A program made the translations under genes and the position numbers. The notes below the pieces were generated by a model, which had not been told where the DNA came from, did no database searches, and saw nothing but the letters and a program-made list of their open reading frames with translations. 64,000 nucleotides of DNA. Origin: Liolophura sinensis. Lineage: Eukaryota > Mollusca > Polyplacophora > Chitonida > Chitonidae. Shown piece after piece: positions 32,296 to 43,097 of this stretch (position 1 is its first letter; each line of letters opens with the position of its first letter). The stretch is from assembly GCF_032854445.1 (NCBI RefSeq), contig NC_088298.1, positions 6,809,504 through 6,873,503 of the forward strand. The letters run 5' to 3'.

Positions 32296-32550
32296 AGGGA
32301 CCTTCGTGGCTGAGGTGATTAGCTTGCTAGTATGGCACAGTGACCCAGAGCTTCTCACCAATGCAGCCGCTTCTCACCAATGCAGCCACTGTGAGTTCCA
32401 GTTCAGCTTTCTCTCCGGAACACCTCCAGAGGGGGTATTCATGGGTTTCCCCTAACAAAGTGCCCGATTTCCTAGCACATAATGCTGGCCGTCGGCATAT
32501 AGAAATGAAATATTCTTGAATACGGCGAATACACCAAACAAATAAATACA
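32296..32550 (+). mobile_element. SINE-B, full length
   Basis: It begins with the tRNA-like head ggaccttcgtggctgaggtg and ends with tacggcgaatacaccaaaca and an A-rich tail. A 19-bp duplication (cttctcaccaatgcagcc twice, 32348-32387) lies within it. Similar flanks ttataagacaa (about 32285-32295) and ttatagacaa (about 32552-32561) look like a target-site duplication with one indel. Confidence 0.85.
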
Positions 32551-32554
32551 TGTT

Positions 32555-32920
32555 ATAGACAAAGGAATCTCATAAATTCCCTTAAGGCTGGGATTGAAGA
32601 AACACTTTGTAACAGACTATTCGAAGACGTGGGTCCTAACCAAACTCGCATGACCTGATCCTAACCAACACTGATAATGGAGAGTAAAAGTATACCTAAG
32701 TTCACATTGTAATCGCACTGGTTGCAGAGAAGTCGTCCCTAGTGTCCTCAAGCGAATAGCATGTGATGACTCACAATTCTGTGAGTCATCCCGTCACCCA
32801 CAAACCTTTACCGATGTAAGGATTATGAAATGCGAACGTGTGGAAAAGCAGTGACGCAGTTTTAACTCACCCACATAGTACGTACACGGAACAATGCACA
32901 TTAACATGATGTACACCGAG
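32555..32920. other. no recognisable feature
   Basis: No supported frame or repeat. Confidence 0.4.
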
Positions 32921-32924
32921 GTCA

Positions 32925-33075
32925 ATGTCAACGAGATCAGTACGCAGAGCAGCGATGACAGACTTACAATTGGCAAATGGTCACATGTAACCGGTGAGGT
33001 AGGACCTCTTGCCATTCTACCTCTGTTAGGGCTTGATTCTAAGTGATCCTGTAAATGCTTAATTGGAAGCAAACT
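32925..33075 (-). repeat. family D copy
   Basis: It carries caattggcaaatggtcacat, gtaaccggtgaggtaggacc and gtaaatgcttaattggaagc in minus-strand order. Confidence 0.75.
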
Positions 33076-33079
33076 ACAC

Positions 33080-33980
33080 GCACCCTAACGCTGTGGTTAG
33101 AGGTACTCAAACGGCATTGTTTTGTTGTTGTTGCTGTTTTCTCTATAAGGACAAGTCGTGGTTGTGTTGTCAGCTATCGAGTTTATTGTTTTGCACTATT
33201 CAGGCACAGGGTGTCTTGTTTCAGTTAAAGACCCGGACAGGAATTATCCACAATCCGATGTTAGTATGGTTATACCTTCCAATACTTTGTGGTGAAGTAC
33301 GGCATCTTGATATGGTTAAGATTTTGTGGTAAGCAACTTTTCTTCTACCGATAACGCTGACCGTCATTTTTAGTTAAAGTCTTTTAGGGAAGACCGAGGT
33401 GGCTATGGAGGACGAATTCTTACTCAAAAGTCCCTTGGTTCTTGACTGTTTGTAGTGGTGACCCCCGAGCGATAACAATATGGGTGAACGCCCTCTTTAC
33501 AGCAACACCCCCTTGCCCCCTCCCCACTTCCCAGGTTGAAAAAATTATATTCCCAGGGGATATAGTCAGCGTATTTGACATACTATACAAACATTAATTA
33601 TTATCAGCCTCGACAAATACGAGTGCTTCATTTGAGTGACTCTCTCAAATGCAAGTATCCCCCGAACCAGTCCATTAACACTCGTACATTTCCCTGAGGG
33701 ATTATTTGATTTCAGGTCAAAAGTATGTTCCAAGACAATTCATTTTCCCCGCTTGCCTGACCGTGTACTGTAAGTAATAATTCTGAGAAGCAATCAGAAT
33801 TGGCTAGCACAGGCAGATACAGAAGTACTACATAGACTCATTGCATTTACATGTTGTACAAGGTCACATTTCAAACTGTTCGTTCTTATCACGACGTGGT
33901 GACCTCAATACCATCAAGGGGCGCCATATCCCTCGTGCTTAGAGTGGTGGTTATACGTGACATAAGCAGACATGGCATCA
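33080..33980. other. no recognisable feature
   Basis: The 89-codon frame at 33063-33332 starts inside the D fragment and has no domain. Confidence 0.4.
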
Positions 33981-33994
33981 ATATGATGTACTCA

Positions 33995-34075
33995 TTAACT
34001 GAGCATGAGGAGTAAAACAGGAACAGCCAGGGGAGAATGACAGTTCGCAAATGGTCACATATACATGGTCACATC
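33995..34075 (-). repeat. family D end fragment
   Basis: The blocks gagtaaaacaggaacagcca and tcgcaaatggtcacatatac identify the minus-strand D terminus. Confidence 0.6.
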
Positions 34076-34099
34076 CAGACGGAACCAGGCACTCGTGCC

Positions 34100-34115
34100 T
34101 CCCCCCCCCCCCCCA
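34100..34115. repeat. poly-C tract
   Basis: About 15 consecutive C before accccg, so the length may be inaccurate in the assembly. Confidence 0.8.
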
Positions 34116-34374
34116 CCCCGACCCAAAGCGAGCGGGGAGGCTCCATGGCCCAGAGGCTATCCTGATGGCGCAGCTAGCCCCTCACTCAGGAGCACTGGAG
34201 GGGTATATTTCAAATAGAAAGGTGTAAAATTTACTCATAACTGTTTAGTGTCACAAGCTTAAATTTAGCCATAAAGCATACGGCGGAGCTTCAAATCAAT
34301 CTGAACATGCAGACTTGCTCATACAAGTAAATGAAACAGACCAATATTTCAAAGCAATATTATCTAGATTCTAG

Positions 34375-34437
34375 TTGTACTAGAGCGCTTTCTTATTATG
34401 CATATTTGTACTAGAGCGCTTTCTTATTATGCATATA
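34375..34437. repeat. 31-bp direct repeat, 2 copies
   Basis: ttgtactagagcgctttctt followed by attatgcata occurs twice with a 31-bp offset. Confidence 0.9.
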
Positions 34438-34439
34438 TT

Positions 34440-35225
34440 TTTTTGAAAAAAAATATCTGTAGTTGACAAATATATGGGTTTCTTTGCTACTATGGTGGTT
34501 ATATATGAAGTGCTTGGCATAAAGTAGACAAAAAGTAAGCATTTTTACATCAGTTTCTTCTTGAAGTATCATACAAGATCACTGTGGGAGGCAGGAACTG
34601 TCGAAATCAACCGCTATTTCAAGCGCGCTGACATAATTCTGCCCCTGTGTGTGGAGGCCGTCGATCTGTCTTCATTTGTGTTAACGTTGTACGCGCATTT
34701 GTCCGTGAATTGATTTTGTGTCACAAAACTATTTATTACACCTGCTTATTTAGCCTAAGGCATGGCACCTTATAACATGCCAAGCCCAAATGTATATTTC
34801 AAAGGCATTTTCCAATTATTTAATAGGTGTTATATCCGTCAACAAGAAATCAGCTCTTAATACTTTCTCTGTGAGTAAATGAATAACGCTTTGGTGACTC
34901 AAAAGCGTTAAAAGAACCTTTAAAGGTTCAAAATATAAAACCACGTTAACATGGTGCGATTTGTTATATCAACTCGTCGATTGTTATTTTAGAAAATAAC
35001 AATAGTCCGTAAATTATGCAAATCACAGTTCAGGTCATCAACCTGTGAAATAATATCCAATGTCAAATTATCAAAGGCCAGACTGATTAGCAAAATTTAC
35101 ATCTTAAAACTATATACAGTTTTAACTGCAGATAGTTCCCTGGAAGTAGAAGGTGTCAGCAGTTTCAAACGATGAAGTTTGAAAGCATCCCTCAGGCCTT
35201 GTCCCTTGGCATAGTTTTAATGTGA
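34440..35225. other. unclassified; one AT hairpin
   Basis: An inverted repeat attgttatttt/aaaataacaat lies at about 34980-35003. The block caaatcacagttcaggtcat near 35025-35045 recurs inverted near 52190-52210, suggesting another dispersed repeat. No gene is supported. Confidence 0.4.
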
Positions 35226-35229
35226 TTGT

Positions 35230-35525
35230 ATGGTAAATGTGATGACAGCACAGAATTTTGAGTAATTCTAGACCCGTGAGGTCTAATGAATTGCAATTAA
35301 CATCACTGCATTTGTTTACCTAATTGTGATTAGGCCATGGTGCTAGTTGGCGTGTAAATTGCTACTGTTTATACATTTACATAAACGGTAGGCCTAAGTG
35401 TAAAATCATGTCTGAGGTAAATTTACAAGACGCCGTATTTCAACAGTTACGTGTGACCATTTGCTATCACACTGTCATCGCTGCTCTGGATTTACTCTCT
35501 TTGTTGTACGTCTTTAATTATAAAT
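35230..35525 (+). repeat. family D, near full length
   Basis: The ordered blocks gtaaatgtgatgacagcaca, taattctagacccgtgaggt, taggccatggtgctagttgg, tttcaacagttacgtgtgac and tttactctctttgttgtacg match the reference copy at 7791-8080. Confidence 0.85.
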
Positions 35526-35757
35526 TAAAAGGTTCATTGGTGTTGTACACAATATCCTGCTATAAAGAAAGAAAATGTATAAAAATTACTCCATAATTTG
35601 TCATAAATGGAACGTTAACAAGATCGAAATCAACGTCATGTCCGTGAACATGCAACTAACACAAGAAGAAGCACTGGTTGTTTATATTGACATACAACTG
35701 CAGATATCATGTGCAAACTGCAGAATCGATATAGGATTTGTATGTATATATTATAAA
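35526..35757. other. no recognisable feature
   Basis: AT-rich spacer between two D copies in opposite orientation. Confidence 0.4.
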
Positions 35758-36105
35758 ACACTACGGCATATAGAGTACAACTAGAGCAACTACGAAGGTG
35801 TCGAAACTGACAAATGGTCACACGTAAACGGTGAAATATATCGTTTCTGTGAAGCAGCTCTAGATAAAATAGTGGTGGAAATCCGTCCTGCAACAAGGAG
35901 GTACATTACATACACCCTAAGGATTCCATCGTCGTCATATGACTGAAAAATTGTTGAGCACGACGTTAAACCCCAAGCACTCACTCACTCACTCACTCCG
36001 TAACTCGATGGTTTAAGCAGAATAAGGAGGAAAATCACAGTCATTTTTTTTGCAATCGCTTTAAATGTCACTGGACTAAGATTACTCTAAATGCTGTGTA
36101 AGTAA
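35758..36105 (-). repeat. family D split by a SINE-A
   Basis: The D terminus on the minus strand (35758-35848, aatggtcacacgtaaacggt) and a second D piece (about 36005-36100, taagcagaataaggaggaa and ctctaaatgctgtg) flank a plus-strand SINE-A at 35849-35999. This suggests a SINE insertion into D with some loss of D sequence. Confidence 0.6.
35849..35999 (+). mobile_element. SINE-A tail half
   Basis: From ctgtgaagcagctctagata to the actcactcactcactcac end. The head and the first half are missing. Confidence 0.85.
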
Positions 36106-36315
36106 TACTTACCAGTCAAACCGGCCTATTCCATTTCAAGTTAAGTGCATTTCCTTGCAGAAATGCATAAGACGCGAACTTTGTTTCATTCGTTTTATTC
36201 GTGCTATCACGGTAGTGAAGAATTGTTGACGTAAATGAGGGCGATCATGCAGATTTACGTGTATAAGTGGTAGTCTAGAAATCCAAGATTCACAAGATAC
36301 GAACGTTAGTATTTC
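36106..36315. other. no recognisable feature
   Basis: No supported frame or repeat. Confidence 0.4.
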
Positions 36316-36319
36316 TGGC

Positions 36320-36715
36320 GCTCTGCTTCGCTCGAGTCTAATACGTATTAATTATGTGTAAGCAAGATCCCGGGGCTAGGATGTAAATTCATACTGCTGA
36401 ATTAGAGCGGCATGTTGGACATATGAGCAGTTGCAATTAACTGAGATACATACATTCTTATCGTCGAATGATATCCTAGCGTGATTTCACTCAGCCGCCT
36501 AGATTATACCTTGCATCTTTCCAAAATCACTGAAACCTATTAACTGCTCTCCTCTTTGCATGGCTCCGTCCAGTTTTCGTACTTTATATACTTTGTTATC
36601 TTTGGTGGCTTGTGTGATACGTCGTTTCGGGGAATTGGCCTTGCGATTATAGACCCGGAACGTCCTTATTAATTGACGGCTGGTATCCGAATGTCGATTT
36701 CGACGCATAGATTAA
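36320..36715 (-). repeat. family E, inverted copy with terminus
   Basis: It carries gagcagttgcaattaactga, acgtcgtttcggggaattgg, ccttgcgattatagacccgg and the terminal ggtatccgaatgtcgatttc followed by gacgcatag. The central part is decayed. Confidence 0.7.
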
Positions 36716-36814
36716 TACAATTATACTTGTCTCTTAAAATTCACCATACATTAAAAGCATGGAGTCACCACGTTAGGATACCCTTGAATTTATTTACTTA
36801 TTTGTATGTGTATA

Positions 36815-37065
36815 TATATTTTTGTTTGTTTATTTATTCATTGGGGTTTACACCATACTGAAGAATATTTCACATATACTACAGCCTGCATTATAGTGGG
36901 AGGAAACGGGGCAGTGTCCGAGGGAGACCCACGACCATCCGCCGGTTGCTGACGGACCTTACCACGTTCGACCAGAAAGGAAACCAGCAGGAGCTGAATT
37001 TGATCTCACAGTCACGGCATTGGTGACAGGCTAACCCCCCCATCGGCCACGAGGGTTCTGGTTAA
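36815..37065 (-). mobile_element. SINE-B, near full length
   Basis: It runs from the tttatttattcattggggtt tail through cacgaccatccgccggttgc to the head region gccacgagggttctggt. The head is diverged (ccccccatcggccacgag). Confidence 0.8.
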
Positions 37066-37136
37066 ATTAATACACTTAGAATTTGCTTCTGAGTATAATC
37101 ATCCATCTTAGTTCACATCATTCATTTATTTGTTTT

Positions 37137-37165
37137 ATTTTTATTATTATTATTATTATTATTCG
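37137..37165. repeat. (TTA)n microsatellite
   Basis: About nine units of tta/att. Confidence 0.9.
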
Positions 37166-37427
37166 TTTTATAAATAGACTGATGTTTGGATTATTACTTT
37201 TTTTGTAATCTGTATATTTCACTTGACGATACGTCGTATAAGCAAAGCCCAGCGGCTAGCTGACCCACGGGCAATTTCTCTTCAGAAACGTTACATACAA
37301 TAATGTACAGTGACAACTCTTACCGTCATCCAGAAGCAAGACATTTCCGCCGACGGGGAAAATCGTCACTGTCAGTTACAGTGAATATACGTCATAACAG
37401 ATCATATGACGAATACAGTGATTTAAG

Positions 37428-37545
37428 ATTTATTTATTTGAGTGTTGATTAACGTCATACTAAAGCATTTTTGACTTGTACGATGGCGGTGAGTTTCGTG
37501 GGTGGAGAAAATTGGAGGGCCCGGCCTTTATTAAAATCTTTCTAG
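37428..37545 (-). mobile_element. SINE-like tail, diverged
   Basis: It carries tttatttatttgagtgttga, acgtcatactaaagcatttt and acgatggcggtgagtttcgt. The last block recurs at about 53855-53885. A B-type tail is joined to a body different from SINE-B. Confidence 0.5.
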
Positions 37546-38655
37546 CAAACTTTTGACAAACAGATATCCACACCACAAGGCTGAAGGCAAGTAGTCTTCG
37601 ATGAAAGTTAGATTGACCAAAGGGTCACATAAGTGTCTTCAACCGATTGTTGTCATTCAAGAACAATGTTATCATTTAAACTTGTTTGTAACTGTAAGAT
37701 GTGACAAAAATTCTATGCAATACAGTAACTTGATCAGACAAAGGAAGTTAATCCTGCTAAGCTTTTAATCTTTTGAATACTGTTAATCTTTATAAGACGA
37801 AGCCCTTACCTGCGTGAGCAAATATTCGTGTCACTCACTCCGGGAGACGACAAAGCATTAAATGGGATATCAATAAATCCCACTGTTTAATTCTCACGCA
37901 TCAACGGTGTAAGTGAATCTTTGAGTGAACTGTGACAGATGTGAGTACGTTTCTCAGAAATCATCATTATGAAAAGGAAGTTTGAAGTGCGGAAACCCCC
38001 GAGCGATGTGTCGGGTGTGTCAGAAAGTTAATCTGACTGGAAGGCAAGTACAGTGGATAAACAAACAACCTCTCTCATCGTATGTATATCGAATCACGTA
38101 CACACGCCCAGTACAAATTATCGATTTGTATATCTCTAACCGCTGCAATAAATCAACAACAACAACAACGTCGTAATGTGGCGATACTTAGAAGGAGCTA
38201 AGCCTCCTTAAAAGAAAGCAACATTAACTGACGATCATTAAGCTGGATTTGTGAAAGAAAGAATACATTCTAATTAAGTATTTCTAAGTAAGGTATTTGA
38301 AAATGTTATAGAAATGTAGTGCTTGTTATAACTTACATGGGTTTTATATTCGCATTTATTTTCGCGGAAATGTGTTTGCCGCGAAATCCGCGAATTTTAG
38401 TACCACGCGAAGGCATTTACAGTAATATAAGGGCGAGCCCTGTGACATGCAAAACAATAATGGTTACATTAATTTCTGATGCAAATCACAGGAGCTCAAC
38501 TTCCCGTTTATATCGTTTAAGATTCACAAAATTATGTGTAACGAAGATCAAAAAATTTACAAAGAAAAGCTCTTCTTGGAAAAAAAAATAAGGCATATGC
38601 ACTTAAGAACCAATACATTGTTTATATAAAAGTGAGAAGCACTCGTCAATAGAAC
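37546..38655. other. no recognisable gene; short (CAA)n
   Basis: A (CAA)n stretch lies at about 38154-38172. Frames at 37982-38176 and 38319-38591 have no domains. Confidence 0.4.
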
Positions 38656-38659
38656 CTAA

Positions 38660-39486
38660 TCATCAGGTCCAGCATTCATATACCACTCGTCATCCACGAC
38701 GTACACCAGTTCCCAAAGGAATATGGAAGAAATAATACAGCATTTATATACCACTCGTCATCCACGACGTACACCAGTTCCCAAAGGAATATGGAAGAAA
38801 TAATACAGCATTCATATACCACTCGTCATCCACGACGTACACCAGTTCCCAAAGGAATATGGAAGAAACAATACAGCATTCATATACCACTCGTAATCCA
38901 CGACGTACACCAGTTCCCAAAGGAATATGGAAGAAATAATACAGCATTCATGTACCACTCGTAATCCACGACGTACACCAGTTCCCAAAGGAATATGGAA
39001 GAAATAATACAGCATTCATGTACCACTCGTAATCCACGACGTACACCAGTTCCCAAAGGAATATGGAAGAAATAATACAGCATTAATATACCACTCGTAA
39101 TCCACGACGTACACCAGTTCCCAAAGGAATATGGAAGAAATAATACAGCATTCATATACCACTCGTAAACTACGACGTACACCAGTTCCCAAAGGAATAT
39201 GGAAGAAATAATACAGCATTTATATGTCACTCGTAAATCACGATAAACACACGTTCCCAAAGGAATATGGAAGAAATAATACAGCATTTATATGCAACTC
39301 TTAAACCACGACGTACACCAGCTCCCAAAGGAATATGGAAGAAATAATACAGTATTAATGTACCACTCGTGAACCACGACGTACATCACTTCCCAAAGGA
39401 ATATGGAAGAAATAATGCAGCATTCATATGCAACTCTTAAACCACGACGTACACCAGTTCCCAAAGGAATATGGAAGAAGGAATAC
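38660..39486. repeat. 68-bp satellite, about 12 units
   Basis: Units begin agcattcatataccactcgt, continue catccacgacgtacaccagt and end ggaatatggaagaaataata. Divergence between units is low in the left part and higher after about 39200. The first unit is preceded by taatcatcaggtcc. With cattcatataccactcgtc this resembles the terminus of family E (gtcaagtccgacattcgtat, then acc...cgtcaacc), so the array probably grew from an E end. The overlapping minus frames (up to 135 codons) are shadows, because the 68-bp period shifts frame each unit. Confidence 0.95.
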
Positions 39487-39840
39487 GGTGATGTAGTCAT
39501 AAGTGTCGGTGGTGTAGTCATAAGTGTCGGTTATGCAGTCATAAGTGTCGGTTATGCAGTCATAATTGTCAGTTACGCAAGCATAAGTGTCAGAGATGCA
39601 GCCATAAATTTCAGTGATGCAGTCATAAGTGTCTCAGATGCAGTCATAAGTATCCGTGAAGCAGTCGAAGGTGTCCGTTATGCAGTCATATGTGTCAGTG
39701 GTGCAGTCATAATTGTCACAGATGCAGTTATAAGTGTCACAGATGCAGTCATAAGTATCGGTGAGGGAGCCATAAGTGTCACAGATGCAGTCATAAGTGT
39801 CAGCGATGCAGTCATAAGTGTGAGTGATGCAGGGAAGACA
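39487..39840. repeat. 21-bp array, about 17 units
   Basis: Degenerate units of gatgcagtcataagtgtcag plus t start directly where the 68-bp satellite stops. In the plus frame (39403-39870) they give a 7-residue repeat of DAVISVS type. No start, signal peptide or other coding evidence makes this a gene. Confidence 0.92.
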
Positions 39841-39990
39841 GTCGATGTAAATAATACTGCTAAAATCTAAGAGAGATGCAGACACCATCGTCAGTTATGT
39901 TGGGAAGACAGCCGATGTAAATGTAGCTGCTAAAATCTAAGAGAGATGCAGTCATAAGAGTCGGTGATGCAGGAAAAACAGGCGATATTC
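39832..39990. repeat. partial ~66-bp duplication at array end
   Basis: gggaagacagtcgatgtaaa with tgctaaaatctaagagagat occurs at about 39833 and again at about 39902. A final copy of the 21-bp unit follows at 39945-39970. Confidence 0.85.
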
Positions 39991-40475
39991 AGGGTATGAC
40001 ATCCCATTCAATTTTTATACCCGTTTTCGAAGTGGTCAATTTTAATTGAACGAGGGAAAAGAGACCGAACCAGTACACCCTAGGGTATAGGGGAAACCTA
40101 GAAATGACAGTGTTTAATACATCTCCCACATTTGTAAGATTAACTAAGGTACTTTTTCTTGAGATATTAAGGTTTTATATAGCGATGGTAACAGTCACTA
40201 AACACGCAGATATCCAGGCACGGGTATATACCTCTCTCCACCTATATGATGAATGTTTACCTTGAGTTCTTCAAATTATTCATATTAAATCACTCCTTTC
40301 CTGAAGCAAGAAGGTCTACGGCAGCATGCATGAATGAGAACTGCAAATCTAGGCTACATCTTGAGTAACATGTTTCAGTAAAGGTTTACTCAGGACGAGT
40401 AAAATGTTTACCAAGCTAAATGTTAACATTATACAAAACATCACTGTGAAGGGACGTGTATTTTGCTACTAAGTT
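39991..40475. other. no recognisable feature
   Basis: No supported frame or repeat. Confidence 0.4.
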
Positions 40476-40640
40476 TAAGTATTTACATAAACAGTTAAAA
40501 TAAAACTCTAACTGAACTAAATTGACAAGAGGCTGTGTTTCACTGGTTACGTGTGACCATTTGCCAGCACTCGTACTGTTGTCATTACTCTGGTTTTACT
40601 TCGTGCGTTTTTAATTATATTGTATATTTTATATTGTCTA
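40440..40640 (+). repeat. family D, 3' two-thirds
   Basis: It carries gtattttgctactaagttta, tgtgtttcactggttacgtg and ctctggttttacttcgtgcg. The left third (tgatgacaacac) is missing. Confidence 0.75.
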
Positions 40641-40734
40641 TACTTCTCTTGTCAATGTGTCACATCTGTAATTATGTTATTATGCCTTCTTTGTGGCCTT
40701 TCGTTAACTAAAAAATGAGACGTGAAATGGAAAA

Positions 40735-41310
40735 TAAGTACCAATTATGCGCCCCTGTTGACAGACCTATACCTGTTTTCATATGAATACGACTATATGC
40801 AGAAATTACTTAAAAGTAATATCTTTAAAGCTCGATCCTTTTCATTTACTAAGCGGTATATTGATGATCTACTGGCGTTGAATAACCCCCATATTGCTGA
40901 AGCGGTGAAGGAAATCTATCCGCCTTCATTGGATTTAAAGGAGACAACAGATAGTCCTGATGATATATCTTATTTGGATCTATATCTGTACAAAGAAGAA
41001 CACGTTCCTTTCACGCCGCCTTTACGACAAAGGGGATAATTTCAATTTTGATGTTGTAAATTATCCTTATTTAGATAGCAATATACCAAAGGGTCCTGCA
41101 TATGGCGTATATATATCTCGCCTTGTAGCATTTGTCAGATCTTGCGTTAATTGTGATGACTAATCTGCGCACAAGTTGCTAGTTCAAAAAACTAGTTTGT
41201 CAAGGATACTCCTTCAAACGCCTTCGTTCTAAGTTTCTCAAATTTTACAATGAGTATAGCACTCTCGTTTTCAGGTATGGACAGAGCGTTCAGAATCTCA
41301 GGCGATCTGC
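40735..41310 (+). pseudogene. Penelope-like reverse transcriptase fragment
   Basis: The longest retained RT piece of this type here. The frame starting near 40735 has YAPLLTDLYLFSYE (palm entry), FTKRYIDDLLALNNP with the catalytic YIDD at 40857-40868, then YPPSLDLKETTD and SYLDLYLY. A frameshift near 41025 moves the continuation (DNFNFDVVNYPYLDSNIP, then PAYGVYISRL) to the next frame. Two more frame changes follow (FKRLRSKFLKFYNEYSTLVF). The pattern is what I know from RTs of Penelope-like elements in marine invertebrates, but another non-LTR-like class is possible. No N-terminal part and no GIY-YIG endonuclease are seen. Confidence 0.65.
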
Positions 41311-41321
41311 ATTGTGATCAA

Positions 41322-41520
41322 CCACATTGACCGCGCTGTTATCCCTATGTACATATCTATCACGCACATGGTATTTAACAACATAGATGGCGCTGTTATC
41401 CCTATGTACATATCTATCACGTACATGGTATTTAACAACATAGACGGCGCTGTTATCCCTATGTACATATCTATCACGTACATGGTATTTAACAACATAG
41501 ATGGCGCTGGTTGCCCAGTG
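41322..41520. repeat. 57-bp tandem repeat, about 3.4 units
   Basis: Units of aacatagatggcgctgttat plus ccctatgtacatatctatca and cgtacatggtatttaac, very similar to each other. They follow immediately on the RT relic and replace its expected 3' end. The frames on both strands are shadows. Confidence 0.93.
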
Positions 41521-41634
41521 TAACCGTCTAGCTTGTATGTCATGTGTGACATCATAGATGGCGCCACTTGTAACATGAGATCTTATTAACGGGAAAGACG
41601 TAATCGTCCGTTACTTTTGAACCGCAATTTCATC

Positions 41635-42010
41635 GGTTAGGGTCTGTAACGCTCGTCATTTTCAAACTGTATCTAATACCGCTTAACCTGGGGTTAGGGG
41701 CCGTAAAGGTAGCCATGCCCATTGCATCGGCATGATGCCTTTATGAACAGTTGCAATAAAAGCACGACTGAGATACTTGTTTAATTGTTATTTGACATGG
41801 AACTCATTCACGGACTGCGAATTTGAACTTTGATATGGAATTCATGCCTGTAATATTCATTGTCTGCCCGACATCATTGAAAACTGATGACCGCTTCTCT
41901 CTTGTGTGTTACTGGCTTTATTTCTAATTTGTATAATTTCTTACATACCTTTGTCTTTGGGAGTTAGTGTTAAACGTTTGTTTTGGAAATGGATCTTGCG
42001 ATTATCACAA
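41635..42010 (-). repeat. family E, inverted copy
   Basis: It carries ttaacctggggttaggggcc, gaacagttgcaataaaagca, cattgaaaactgatgaccgc and ttttggaaatggatcttgcg. The cttctctcttg block is shared with 12770-12785 and 14400-14415. Confidence 0.7.
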
Positions 42011-42300
42011 TCACTGACATTTAGCCAATCACTGATACCCGCTCATAATTGGGGACTTCTTTATTTGAAACAAATATATGTACGTTCCGATCCGATTCAT
42101 TCCTTGACACAGTATTTATATTACAGCAACAAGCAGTGCTATGAACGGCGATATGCTGTAACGAACAAGCAAAGGGAATTCACTGTGCTATCCAGCAATT
42201 CTGGTGCTTGTGAAAGACGTCGAACAGCCAGTGCAGCTTATGTTGCTGTTGAATATTCACTAATTTCTATCATGCCTATTTTGCCTCAAAGTTGTAACGA
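42011..42300. other. no recognisable feature
   Basis: The 136-codon frame 41906-42316 starts inside family E and has no domain. Confidence 0.4.
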
Positions 42301-42704
42301 TAAGTCTGTGTTGTAAAGAAAGGATAATCTCCCTTGAGTTGCGCTGTATCCATGATGTGACTCTGCAGTGAAGTTAGCAAGTGTGTTAGATAGTTGTTGC
42401 GTTGGTTCATGAGCAAATAGCAAATAAAGCTAAAGAAACATGGGGACAGAAGTGCTTGGACATTAGTCAACGACAAACCCACAGCATTCTTCCTACAGAA
42501 TTGTCCGTTGTTAGTGTAACTTCGCGTCTGAAAGACCGCGAGCAGCCATCGGAGATTGTTGTTGTGACTGTGAGTACGCTATATGCTGCTGTGACGTGCA
42601 TTCTAAATAATTCGGGCATAAATAGTTACTCCTGAGATAACTGTGTCTGAACTTTGTGCAACAGGGACTATATCATAATCCATGTGTGCTTTAGTGACTG
42701 TCTT

Positions 42705-42760
42705 TGGACTACGAATGGTATAGGAATGTTGGACTTGACGCTTATATTCATACGTATAAT
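42705..42760 (-). repeat. family E terminus fragment
   Basis: It carries ggtataggaatgttggactt and gacgcttatattcatacg. The same stretch of about 43 bp interrupts the integrase at 47025-47070. Confidence 0.65.
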
Positions 42761-42803
42761 AGCGTAAAATAACTGCTTTCACTGTGACTACAACCCGAAA
42801 AGT

Positions 42804-42956
42804 ATGGAAGCCAGTAGGGACCATACCAATCCTTCGCGCTTTCTACAGACGCCTACAAACTTCCCGTTCCCACATAAACTGGGCATGACAGGTGATCTAG
42901 GAACTAACTGGAACCGTTTCAAGAAGATTTGGGTGAATTATGAAATCGCCAGCTGA
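42804..42956 (+). pseudogene. gag N-terminal remnant
   Basis: An ATG at 42804 opens 50 codons ending in a premature TGA at 42954. The part MTGDLGTNWNRFKKIWVNYE has the hydrophobic-acidic then NW-F-W-Y pattern seen at the start of many Ty3/Gypsy Gag proteins of invertebrates. Similarity weakens after the stop, and unrelated sequence (43000-43680) separates this from the next gag block. The product would have been the capsid-forming protein of the element. This copy cannot make it. Confidence 0.65.
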
Positions 42957-43097
42957 TTGGTTGGATTGGAAATGAGTCAGAGGAGAACTACCTTTCTGAT
43001 ATGTATTAAACCAGACATCTTGAATCTCTTTGATGGACTGACCTGTGCCTGTAAAACACCCAGATGACACACTGTATAATGTTCACATGGCTTTATC

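Noticed and set aside
38880-39287. 135-codon minus frame in the 68-bp satellite
   Set aside because: The 68-bp unit is not a multiple of three, and the same DNA gives several staggered frames, which marks them as shadows.
38660-39990. CRISPR array
   Set aside because: Units are directly adjacent without unique spacers, the repeats are too long and variable, there are no cas genes, and the DNA is clearly eukaryotic.
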